DNA of 64,000 nucleotides from Bdellovibrio bacteriovorus (GTDB lineage Bacteria; Bdellovibrionota; Bdellovibrionia; Bdellovibrionales; Bdellovibrionaceae): positions 91,514 through 155,513 of the forward strand of contig NZ_LUKE01000004.1 in NCBI RefSeq assembly GCF_001592735.1, written 5' to 3'. Under the pieces are notes generated by a model. The model made no database searches. It was not told where the DNA came from and saw only the letters and a list, made by a program, of their open reading frames with translations. The stretch's first letter is position 1, and each line of letters opens with the position of its first letter. A program made the position numbers and the translations under genes. Positions 1 to 7,568 of the stretch are shown here, piece by piece.

Positions 1-101
1 AAGACACCTTCCAAACCCATCGTGTATTCAACCGCACTCAGCGATGCTACGTAGAGAGAAAATATCTTTTTTTAATAATCAGAGAAAACATTTTGAGGAA
101 A

Positions 102-215
102 TAGGGGCGGCGTTGATTTTAGCAAGAGCCACGATGGCGCGAACCACTGCCAGCGGCAGTGGCGACAACTGAGCCCGGAAGGCGTCCCCGGAGCAAGAGC
201 CTAAGCCCACCCCTA
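102..215. other. Candidate structured non-coding element
   Basis: This GC-rich stretch lies downstream of the first minus-strand gene. It contains a perfect 8-bp hairpin (CCACTGCC at 144-151, GGCAGTGG at 155-162, loop AGC). Outer arms at 102-111 and 205-215 could pair with about one mismatch and one bulge. The 10-mer agcaagagcc occurs twice, at 121-130 and 192-201. No T-run follows on either strand, so it is not a simple terminator. It does not match the SRP RNA, tmRNA, cobalamin or c-di-GMP-I riboswitch signatures I know. It could be a small RNA, a 3' UTR structure or an extragenic repeat. The strand is undetermined. Bases 1-101 show no supportable gene; a short plus-strand reading frame is open to the left edge until a stop at 52-54. 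Confidence 0.35.
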
Positions 216-230
216 AGGGAAAATCCGTCG

Positions 231-1994
231 CTAGAACTTCCAAGCAACGCCTAAATTAAGGCCGAGTTGTGGATCTTCTTTCTTAGCAGCTGGATCGTAC
301 TTGTAGCCATTCAGCGTGAATCCGTAAGAGGCATAGAAAGCTTCAGACATTTTCAAATAGCCCTTCGCGGTCACGAGGTAGGCAGAGCTTAATTTGAAAT
401 CATCGCCGCTAGAGCCAAATAAATAGTTGAATTTGAATTCGCTCCAGGTCATTAGTTTTTTTAGGACCTCCGTCGGAGGCGGCGTTAACCAGAAAAATCC
501 CAGTCCGTAAGCCGTGGCAGATACGCCGTCACCTTGGATCATTTGGATTGGCAGGCTTAAGCCCCAGGAGCCATCCACGAAATGCAGACCTTCTTGAGCT
601 CTCCATAGGATTTCGATATTATTGAAATCCACTTTGGCAAAGTCGTCGTTTTCGTTTAAGTGCTGACTTCTTTCTAAGCTTAAGCCCCAGTGAAAGCGGG
701 TGGCGTCAGAATTGATACCTAAGAAATTTTCAAACCACCACTGCAATTCTAATGAGCCAAACATCAATCCCGAGGGAGTGTTGTATTGACCAGACAGCTC
801 TAAGAAGAACGGTAAGCCGCGGTACATGTCGTAAGCGGCTAAATAACTATTTCCGGCGGCATCGACTTTCACATAGTGACGTGTCGATGCGCCGGACTCT
901 AGATCATTCATGATCCATTTTGTTTGATTGCCGCCCAAGCTTTCCACCGTGTCTTTGGTGTCCCCTGATGAAGACACCTGGACGCCAGCTGGGGCCACGA
1001 CCGTGGTCTCAACCGTTGAAGAATAAGTGCGCGGAGAAGTCGCAGAGGAAATCTGGGGACGGAACTTGGCTTTAGGTAATGAGCCTTTAATGTCAAAGTC
1101 TTGGCGTAACGGAATGCCACCATCCCCTTTTAAGTAAACTTGAGGGCGAGCTTTAGACAATGAAATTTGCCATTCGTTATCGCTGAGGCGGCGCACTCGT
1201 TTGTTATTCACGGGCTCGGCACCCGCTGCGGAAAGATTTAAACGAGTTCCGTCTTCGCTTTCGGTGATGTCTTTGAAGTCGACGGCTTTGATGCGCGTTT
1301 CAACTTCCAGCGTAGCGCCGCTGGCCATCTCGGCCGTGAAAGCGATGTCTTCATTGGCATTATTAAGATAGATCAAGCCCTGGTTACCAACAGTTTTACC
1401 GTTGATATTGATTTGCGCGACATTCTTTTGGGAAACGCGTGGGCGAATGTTCCATTCTTGGCCTTGTTTTTGTAATACCAGCTCTTCAGAGCAAAGATAC
1501 AATCTTGTGCCTTTGGTTTCGCGGAAGATACAGAATTTTAAAAACGGGAAGAACTTCATGTCTTCAAAAAGTGTCGTCGGAATTTCTGCCGTGTACGTGG
1601 CCATGTCCGTGCGGGTGGCATTTTCGTCATCACCAGAAGCTGCGGCTTGGGCGCGCAACTTACGCTGATCGACTTTAATGCTGAAAACGGCGATGCCGGA
1701 ATTATTTTTTATGGCCACTTCGCCATCGGCGATCAAACCTGCGGGCCAAGAAAAATGGGCTTTTTGGTAACCATGTTTAACTTCGTGATCGATATTCAGC
1801 GTGATCTTGGTGCTGTCGATAAGAATATCCCCTAAGCGCAATTGGGAATCGCTCATAAGGTTGTATTCAAAGCGCTGAGGCAGGATTTGCATATTGTTTT
1901 TTTCAGCCGGGAAGAACAAAGGCTTGCCGCGATTTTGTGCGGACGCAAAAACCGAGGCGAAAATCAAAGAGGCAAATACAAGGGGCTTCATCAT
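231..1994 (-). CDS. Secreted protein with probable outer-membrane barrel C-terminus
   Basis: This 587-residue protein starts with a signal peptide (hydrophobic core LVFASLIFASVFASAQ). No catalytic motif is visible. A middle region near residues 300-350 is rich in Ser, Thr and Val. The C-terminal 200 residues alternate polar and aromatic residues and end in ...GVAWKF, a terminal phenylalanine as in BAM-inserted outer-membrane barrels. I infer an exported envelope protein with a periplasmic beta-rich N-terminal part. The ATG overlaps the stop of the upstream P-loop gene (ATGA), so the two are probably co-transcribed. A second in-frame ATG follows directly (1991), so the start is uncertain by one codon. 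Family not recognised. Confidence 0.7.
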   Translation of the reverse strand: MMKPLVFASLIFASVFASAQNRGKPLFFPAEKNNMQILPQRFEYNLMSDSQLRLGDILIDSTKITLNIDHEVKHGYQKAHFSWPAGLIADGEVAIKNNSGIAVFSIKVDQRKLRAQAAASGDDENATRTDMATYTAEIPTTLFEDMKFFPFLKFCIFRETKGTRLYLCSEELVLQKQGQEWNIRPRVSQKNVAQININGKTVGNQGLIYLNNANEDIAFTAEMASGATLEVETRIKAVDFKDITESEDGTRLNLSAAGAEPVNNKRVRRLSDNEWQISLSKARPQVYLKGDGGIPLRQDFDIKGSLPKAKFRPQISSATSPRTYSSTVETTVVAPAGVQVSSSGDTKDTVESLGGNQTKWIMNDLESGASTRHYVKVDAAGNSYLAAYDMYRGLPFFLELSGQYNTPSGLMFGSLELQWWFENFLGINSDATRFHWGLSLERSQHLNENDDFAKVDFNNIEILWRAQEGLHFVDGSWGLSLPIQMIQGDGVSATAYGLGFFWLTPPPTEVLKKLMTWSEFKFNYLFGSSGDDFKLSSAYLVTAKGYLKMSEAFYASYGFTLNGYKYDPAAKKEDPQLGLNLGVAWKF

Positions 1995-2596
1995 GGCAGT
2001 AATTCCTTTTTAATTTCTTCGGCACTTTTGTGTGCCAGGATGGCGTTAATAACGGATAATGAAGTCGTCATTTTGGAAAGAAAGTCTTCATTGTGCGTGA
2101 TCACCACGCGACGAGGATGGCCGTCCCAAGCGCGTTTGATCTTGTCATTCAAATCCCAAGCTTCTTGAAAGCTTTCGGTACGGATGGGATTGGTGGTGTC
2201 GTAAAAATCAGAAGAGGCCGTGTCTAAGTGAATAACCCAATCGTAACGAGCCAGTTCCTCGGCGCGGGAAGAATTTAAAGTCTTAAAAAAATGCTCTTCA
2301 CTTTCGGGCCAATAAGCGACGCTATCTAAAGAACCTCGATCACAGACGATCAATTTTTTTTGGCTGACGACCGCGACCAAATCTTCAAGCTCGCGCTGCG
2401 TGTGGTAAATGGCGGTTTGGGCGTGAACAATGGCTTGAGCTTCTTTGTAACGAGGAAAGCCTCCACGATAAAGAATGCTGGCCGCTTCCGGAACCACCGC
2501 GCATTTTGACCCAAGCTCTTTTTTAAGGGCTTCAATTAAAGTTGTTTTGCCACCTGAGGGACCGCCGGTAATTGCTAATTTGACGAATGAATTCAT
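1991..2596 (-). CDS. P-loop NTPase, AAA_28/NadR-like kinase fold
   Basis: The 201-residue cytoplasmic protein has a Walker A motif GGPSGGKTT at residues 12-20 and a later LIVCDRG segment of the Walker B type, as in NadR-like and AAA_28 nucleotide kinases. The pattern around PEAAS and QRELEDL also fits that family, in which some members phosphorylate nucleosides or nicotinamide riboside. No fused second domain is present, and the substrate cannot be read from sequence. The gene ends inside the start codon of the secreted protein gene downstream, so the two are likely translationally coupled, although the functional link is obscure. The ATG at 2596 is the only start close to the P-loop. Confidence 0.75.
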   Translation of the reverse strand: MNSFVKLAITGGPSGGKTTLIEALKKELGSKCAVVPEAASILYRGGFPRYKEAQAIVHAQTAIYHTQRELEDLVAVVSQKKLIVCDRGSLDSVAYWPESEEHFFKTLNSSRAEELARYDWVIHLDTASSDFYDTTNPIRTESFQEAWDLNDKIKRAWDGHPRRVVITHNEDFLSKMTTSLSVINAILAHKSAEEIKKELLP

Positions 2597-2646
2597 GTAT
2601 AAAGAATCGCTATTTTGCCGGGTTCGGTCAAACTATAACGTTCTTT

Positions 2647-3789
2647 TTACAGGAGATAACGCAAGCGAAAAGCCAAGCGATAAATCGGGCGAAAAAGCCA
2701 AAAGGGACGACTGAAATCTTTTTCGCCGACGCGTTTAGAATCTTGAAGGTCCTTTGTCCATTGACCCAGCATATTTTGTAAACTTGCCGGATCTTTTAAC
2801 ACGGCTTCAACCTCTAAATCATGCAGGATACTGCGGTGATTTAAATTAAAAGATCCGATAAAGACCTCGTCATCAATGATCATGGTTTTGGCATGCAAGA
2901 TGGTCTTTTGATACTCGTAAATTGTAATCTTTTTTTGCAGCAGAAACCGCACGAGGTAAAAGGCCGCCCACTTGACCATGGGGACATCGGATTTTCCAGG
3001 AATAAGAATTTGCACATCAACCCCGCGCTGCGTGGCTTTTAAAAGCGCACGCAGCAAGGAGCGCTTGGGTAAAAAGTAAGCCGTGGTAATATAAATGCGG
3101 GATTGTGCTGTTCTCAATCGAACCAGTAAGTTGCGATACAAGCGGCGGCGCGAGCGTTGCGTGGTGTTTAAACGCAAAACATTTTCGAAAGGTTCTTCGC
3201 GCAAGCGCCAACGGCCCATCCATTGAGTCAGTCCTTTGACGTAAGTGCGTAAGTAACTGATCTGAAATGCTAAGACCAGGGCCTTAAGTGGCGGACCTTC
3301 AACCCACACGCCCGTGTCGCGCCAGGCGCGTTCGCCGCGGTATTTTACGCTGTGATCTTGAGTGAAGTTCAAGCTGCCTAGGTAAGCTCTTTTTTCGTCG
3401 ATGATGGTGACTTTGCGATGGGTGCGGCGATTCAGACTTTTATAAAAAAGTGAGTTGTTTAAAGAGTATTTAGAAAAAAGCTCTCGCGCCCACAAAAGGG
3501 GGTAAGGCAGTGGATGGAAAACGCGAAACTCGATCCCTAAGCGGGAACACATGCGATCCAAATCAGGAATATTATAATAAGCGCCAAAACCATCGACCAC
3601 GATTTTGACAGAAACGCCGCGCGCGCGGGCTTCACCGAGGGTATTTAAAATAAGTGTCGTTAACGGATCGATATTAAAAATATAGGATTCTATGGTAATG
3701 CTTTTGGTCGCTTGGCGAATATCGGCAAGCATACTTTCAAAGTATTCATCGCCAGAATAAAATATGCGAACATCGCTCCATGACTCCAT
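2647..3789 (-). CDS. Phospholipase D / cardiolipin synthase family protein
   Basis: The 380-residue protein has two complete HKD motifs: H124-K126-D131 and H299-K301-D306, each followed by a hydrophobic GSLNF or GSFNLN strand, as in PLD-superfamily cardiolipin synthases. These enzymes form a phosphohistidine intermediate and typically condense two phosphatidylglycerols to cardiolipin at the inner membrane. There is no N-terminal transmembrane pair as in ClsA, so it resembles the ClsB/ClsC soluble type and would bind the membrane peripherally. Other PLD activities cannot be excluded. The C-terminus is Arg-rich and aromatic (residues 360-380), which would suit membrane contact. It stands alone, with the P-loop gene 50 bases downstream on the same strand. 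Confidence 0.85.
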   Translation of the reverse strand: MESWSDVRIFYSGDEYFESMLADIRQATKSITIESYIFNIDPLTTLILNTLGEARARGVSVKIVVDGFGAYYNIPDLDRMCSRLGIEFRVFHPLPYPLLWARELFSKYSLNNSLFYKSLNRRTHRKVTIIDEKRAYLGSLNFTQDHSVKYRGERAWRDTGVWVEGPPLKALVLAFQISYLRTYVKGLTQWMGRWRLREEPFENVLRLNTTQRSRRRLYRNLLVRLRTAQSRIYITTAYFLPKRSLLRALLKATQRGVDVQILIPGKSDVPMVKWAAFYLVRFLLQKKITIYEYQKTILHAKTMIIDDEVFIGSFNLNHRSILHDLEVEAVLKDPASLQNMLGQWTKDLQDSKRVGEKDFSRPFWLFRPIYRLAFRLRYLL

Positions 3790-3860
3790 ATGTCGATTGT
3801 TGATGAAAATATTAAAAAAGTCGACAGCAAAGACTTGGGAAGGGCAAACTTAAGGGCACT

Positions 3861-4535
3861 ATGATTAGAATACTATTATCCGTAATTTTTTTAGTATCAT
3901 TCCACGCTGCGGCCGCCGTTCCTTCTAACAAAACGACGGTGATCTATTTTGGCCAAGCCAAAGCTGAAGAATTTGACTCCAAAATCAAACCACTTTTTGA
4001 CGATAAAGCTGGCTGCAAAAACTGTGAGTTGGTGAACTACACGCCCTACACCAAAGAGGGTGAGTTGGATACTGCGGCGTTGCAAGAACGCATTGATTCT
4101 TTGCCATCAAGCACAAGCTTCGTCTTTTTTGATTTCAACTTAAAATCCAACGAACAAACAAAGCCATTGATTGAAGCCATCAATAAAAGAGCCGATCTCG
4201 GTTTGGTTGTCGTCGGCAGTGCGGGCGTTCCCAAAGAAAATGAAGCTTCCGGTCCATTGAGCAAAACTATGTTGGGGCAAGTGCGTGGCGCTTTAATTAT
4301 CGGAGAATTAGGGGAAAGAGACCGCCTGATCCCAACCGGTTTTTATGGCCCTGAGATGCTCACAGCCCTTCGTCCACCAAAAGATATGATCGGCCAAGGG
4401 CACAGTCCTTTGATTTTTGCGGCAAACCTTGCCGACAAATGGAGTAAGCGTTCTCCGCAAGAGTGGTCGGAACATTTCCGTACCAAAAAAATGAAGACTC
4501 GCAAAATCTGGTTGGATTTAGGCGATTTGTTCTAA
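3861..4535 (+). CDS. Secreted protein of unknown function
   Basis: The 224-residue protein begins with a clear signal peptide (IRILLSVIFLVSFHAAAA, cleavage likely before VPSNK). The mature part alternates strands and helices: VIYFGQAK near the start, FVFFDFNLK and GLVVVGSAGV in the middle. This suggests an alpha/beta fold like a periplasmic binding or receiver-like domain. A CKNC pair near residue 52 could form a disulfide. No known family recognised. Its stop shares four bases (CTAA) with the stop of the convergent RNase Z-like gene, so no intergenic terminator can exist between them. Confidence 0.75.
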   Translation: MIRILLSVIFLVSFHAAAAVPSNKTTVIYFGQAKAEEFDSKIKPLFDDKAGCKNCELVNYTPYTKEGELDTAALQERIDSLPSSTSFVFFDFNLKSNEQTKPLIEAINKRADLGLVVVGSAGVPKENEASGPLSKTMLGQVRGALIIGELGERDRLIPTGFYGPEMLTALRPPKDMIGQGHSPLIFAANLADKWSKRSPQEWSEHFRTKKMKTRKIWLDLGDLF

Positions 4536-5401
4536 CGGCCTGGAAATAAAACAACACGATCTTGAAGCTCCAAAGGAATATGGCGCTTCAAGATGTCTTT
4601 AGCCATCTCTGTCGGGTAACGACTGGATACGTGGATGATGGCAATCTTCTCACTTTCGATTTCTTTTAAACGCGGTAAAAGTTCGTGAAAATGAATATGG
4701 CCCCAATTGCGGGCTTCTTGAATGGTCTTGCGCTCATCTAAATAAGTCGCCTCAACAAAAAGAATCTTCGACTTTTTAATCCAGTCTCGGCTGTCTAAAA
4801 ACTCAATTTGCGTGTCACCGGTAAAACTGACGGCCGGGATATGGTGAAACTCTTGAACCTCTTTGCCTTGACGGCGCAGATCCACGATCTGTCCTTGGCT
4901 TAAACCCGCATATTCGGTTTTTAGTTTTTTATGCATTTCAAAAACCGTGTAACCAAAAGATTCAATCCGGTGTGTGGTCGGGAAGGCTTTCACATAGGTT
5001 TGCGCATTGAGTGGAAACTCGTCATCGGCACTGACGCCGATAAATTCATACTTGTATTGATGGCCTTCGATTTCTTCCCAGATCTTCATGATGCGATCCA
5101 TGGGTTCCACCAAAGATTTCGGCATATAAAACTTAGCCGCGGGTTGTCCGGTCATGGCTTTTTGCGAAATGATATAAGGAATACCAGCGGCATGATCAAG
5201 ATGGCCGTGAGAGATAAAGAAATGCTTTAAGTTTAAAAGATACGGATATCCTTGAGCGACATCAAAGCTTAAAGACAGTTCCGGGATGGCAATCGCCGTG
5301 CGAATGCCCGACAGGGAAAGCCCGTGGAATTTATAGTTACCATGACTCCAAGTTACTCCGGCAACGACGGAGTGTTGGCTGTCGCCCGCCTGAACCGACA
5401 T
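4532..5401 (-). CDS. Metallo-beta-lactamase-fold hydrolase, RNase Z-like
   Basis: The 289-residue protein has the HxHxDH zinc motif (HGHLDH, residues 65-70) and further metal-ligand candidates in TTHRIESFG, SFTGDT and GHIHFHE, in the order seen in tRNase Z (ELAC) proteins. RNase Z removes 3' trailers from tRNA precursors. The exosite arm of canonical RNase Z is not obvious, so a related metallo-hydrolase remains possible. The ATG at 5401 was chosen because it lies one base after the upstream gene's stop; an upstream start at 5470 would overlap that gene by 68 bases. The spacing implies an operon with the reductase-like gene. Confidence 0.75.
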   Translation of the reverse strand: MSVQAGDSQHSVVAGVTWSHGNYKFHGLSLSGIRTAIAIPELSLSFDVAQGYPYLLNLKHFFISHGHLDHAAGIPYIISQKAMTGQPAAKFYMPKSLVEPMDRIMKIWEEIEGHQYKYEFIGVSADDEFPLNAQTYVKAFPTTHRIESFGYTVFEMHKKLKTEYAGLSQGQIVDLRRQGKEVQEFHHIPAVSFTGDTQIEFLDSRDWIKKSKILFVEATYLDERKTIQEARNWGHIHFHELLPRLKEIESEKIAIIHVSSRYPTEMAKDILKRHIPLELQDRVVLFPGR

Positions 5402-5402
5402 C

Positions 5403-6695
5403 TTACATGCTTCTTGCGACAAGGTCGTGACTGATCCAAGCAACCGGAGCTTTCGGCTTCCAAGAATCATGCAACATCACGTAACCGCAGGATTTGAAGA
5501 CGACTTCACTTAAAACCGCCGTGATCAGATGTTTCTGATCTTTGTGCAGTTCAAATAGGTGGTCTGAGCTTTTTAGCATATACTCCATTTGATCCTGGCG
5601 AGAGTGTTGAGGCCATTTTTCATAATTCGTAAACTCTAATGTCAGAGGATTTGTCAGGTAGTCATCGGTGAACTTGATGATCTCACTGAACGTCACTCCG
5701 TCTTTGAGTAAAGCTTGGCATTCATTCAAAACTTGTTCAGCATGTTTTTTATCACCGGCGTCTTTTTGAATAGCTGCAAGCAAAGGATAAAGTGACACTT
5801 CAACCCCTTGAAACACGGAGCTTGAGTTCGTTAAGATCTCTGGGCAGTTGTAAACGCAGCAATGCACGCCGGTTTTAAAGAACTCTTCAGAGATTTTTTC
5901 CAAAGCCATTTTCGCCCAGCCTTGGAAGTAACAAGTGTAAGTCTGCCATTTGTATTGGCCCTTAATATTCACTTCGGTGCCATGATATCCATAGGCCGTA
6001 TAAGAAACGTGACTGCCTGCGGACTCTAACTTTTTTCGCAAAGGGGCCGAAATTTCAATCAAATGGCGGAATGTATTGGCGGTGACTTCTTCAAAGTTAC
6101 GTAGGCACAGTTGACCAATTTGGGAATCTAATAAGCTTTGAGTGGGGATGTGGCGATCGCCCATGCCTTTAAAAGCACGGTTTAATAAAGGCATCAGGAT
6201 TTTCGTGCGCGGAACACCTCCCGCCATCAAATGAGCAAACAAAACATTCGCACCGGCCGGAATGTGCTTTTCTAATTCTTTGACGAACTGTTCAGTGTGT
6301 TTTTTGAAACGAGCCGTGCCACGGCTTTGTGATTCGTCAATAGACTTCCAGTTCAACTCCACCTTATCCCAATCAGACATTTTGATGTCTTTAAGCTGGT
6401 CGTTGGGGGTTTGACCGTGAGAATCCGGCTCCATATCAAAGCCGGCTTCCAAAGGAACATTGATAAATGGTTGTGGGATGTTCGCCGTTTCTTCGGCGTT
6501 CAAAGGACGAAGGCTGCCATCTTTTTCACGACGACCCACAGTGGCGCGCACCACAGTCATGCCACGGCGCTCAGCTTCTTCAACCAAACCGTTGGCATAA
6601 CCGCGAGAAAAAAGCTCACCAAATAAAACCAAAACATCGCCTTTTTTATAGGCACTTAAAGCGGGCTTTTCGCGGAGTGGAAAGAACTGCGTCAT
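5403..6695 (-). CDS. Uncharacterised enzyme, possibly FabMG-type enoyl-ACP reductase family
   Basis: The 430-residue cytoplasmic protein has an N-terminal strand-turn-helix (DVLVLFGELFSRGYANGLVE) that resembles a Rossmann nucleotide-binding start. Long helical regions and several conserved-looking Tyr and Lys residues follow in the middle (near YTAYGYHGTEV and GQYKWQ). I recall homologues in Bdellovibrio labelled enoyl-ACP reductase FabMG family, which would place it in fatty-acid elongation, but I cannot confirm this from sequence alone. The start at 6695 is supported by GAGGTG upstream of the ATG; a longer frame to 6764 has no ribosome-binding site. The stop is one base before the start of the RNase Z-like gene. 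Confidence 0.6.
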   Translation of the reverse strand: MTQFFPLREKPALSAYKKGDVLVLFGELFSRGYANGLVEEAERRGMTVVRATVGRREKDGSLRPLNAEETANIPQPFINVPLEAGFDMEPDSHGQTPNDQLKDIKMSDWDKVELNWKSIDESQSRGTARFKKHTEQFVKELEKHIPAGANVLFAHLMAGGVPRTKILMPLLNRAFKGMGDRHIPTQSLLDSQIGQLCLRNFEEVTANTFRHLIEISAPLRKKLESAGSHVSYTAYGYHGTEVNIKGQYKWQTYTCYFQGWAKMALEKISEEFFKTGVHCCVYNCPEILTNSSSVFQGVEVSLYPLLAAIQKDAGDKKHAEQVLNECQALLKDGVTFSEIIKFTDDYLTNPLTLEFTNYEKWPQHSRQDQMEYMLKSSDHLFELHKDQKHLITAVLSEVVFKSCGYVMLHDSWKPKAPVAWISHDLVARSM

Positions 6696-6815
6696 AATAC
6701 ACCTCATCAAAATGAAAGCACCTATAGTGGTCCGGCAAGAATGAGGCGTCAAGTTTGACTTCAAAATACGGCGGCGGGTAATGTATTTCGAGCCCGTTTT
6801 AGAGAGGATTTTTTG

Positions 6816-7568
6816 ATGCGTGTGGTTTCAATGGTGCCGTCTTGGACGGAGACCCTTTTAAAAGCAAATGTCAATGTTGTTGGCCGCACTCGTTTCTGTA
6901 TTCATCCGCCACAAAAAATCACCAATATCCCGATTGTCGGGGGGACCAAAGAAGTTTCCTGGGACCTTGTGATGGATCTTAAACCTGATCTGGTTCTTTT
7001 GGATCAAGAAGAAAATCCGTTAGAGATGGCTGAAGAGTGCCCGGTTCCGTATTTAGCCACCCACGTGTCGTCCCTAGATTCATTGCAAAAAGAGTTGGCT
7101 CGATTAGGGGAACATTTTGAAAATGCCAAGCTGATGGAGTTTTCAGTGGCCTGTCTGGATGTTTTAGAGGCACCGACTCCGTCATGGGATTTCGCTAAAA
7201 TTCCGGCCTTTCAAGAGTGGGTGCGTCCGGCCTCTAAAAATTATGAAAACGTCGCTTACATGATTTGGAAAAAACCGTGGATGAGTGTCAGTCGTGAAAC
7301 TTATATCGGTTCGGTTTTAGAAAAGCTGGGCGCAAAGGTTTTTGCGTTTCCCGAAGGGGATAAATATCCGGTTGTTGAAATTGAGGAATTGAAAGACTGC
7401 TTTTTCCTATTTTCTTCAGAGCCTTTTCCTTTTCAGAAAAAAATGGGCGAACTTAAAGCCATGGATTTAGAAGGGGCTGTTGTCGACGGAGAATCTTATT
7501 CGTGGTTTGGTGTGCGCAGTATTGAATTCCTGCGCCACCATTTGGGATTGCCACCGATTGTGTACTAG
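6816..7568 (+). CDS. BtuF-like helical-backbone metal/cobalamin-binding protein
   Basis: The 250-residue protein matches the periplasmic-binding fold of BtuF/FecB-type receptors: VVSMVPSWTETLL at the N-terminus, the KPDLVLLDQEENP segment, then a long backbone helix and a C-terminal lobe with WFGVRSIEFLRHHL. No signal peptide is visible, unlike true ABC-transporter receptors, so it may be cytoplasmic, as in other orphan members of this family. No permease or ATPase neighbours it. The ATG at 6816 follows AGAGAGGA with good spacing; a TTG one codon upstream is less likely. The stop overlaps that of the convergent large lipoprotein gene by four bases (CTAG). Confidence 0.75.
   Translation: MRVVSMVPSWTETLLKANVNVVGRTRFCIHPPQKITNIPIVGGTKEVSWDLVMDLKPDLVLLDQEENPLEMAEECPVPYLATHVSSLDSLQKELARLGEHFENAKLMEFSVACLDVLEAPTPSWDFAKIPAFQEWVRPASKNYENVAYMIWKKPWMSVSRETYIGSVLEKLGAKVFAFPEGDKYPVVEIEELKDCFFLFSSEPFPFQKKMGELKAMDLEGAVVDGESYSWFGVRSIEFLRHHLGLPPIVY

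Noticed and set aside
102-215. SRP RNA, or c-di-GMP-I riboswitch (merRNA-like), at the left edge
   Set aside because: CCGGAAGG resembles an SRP RNA segment, but the flanking conserved bases are absent, and the c-di-GMP-I core is not present.
1402-1835. Plus-strand ORFs of 62-88 codons inside the first minus-strand gene
   Set aside because: They lie wholly within a coding gene on the other strand and have no signal, motif or spacing support.
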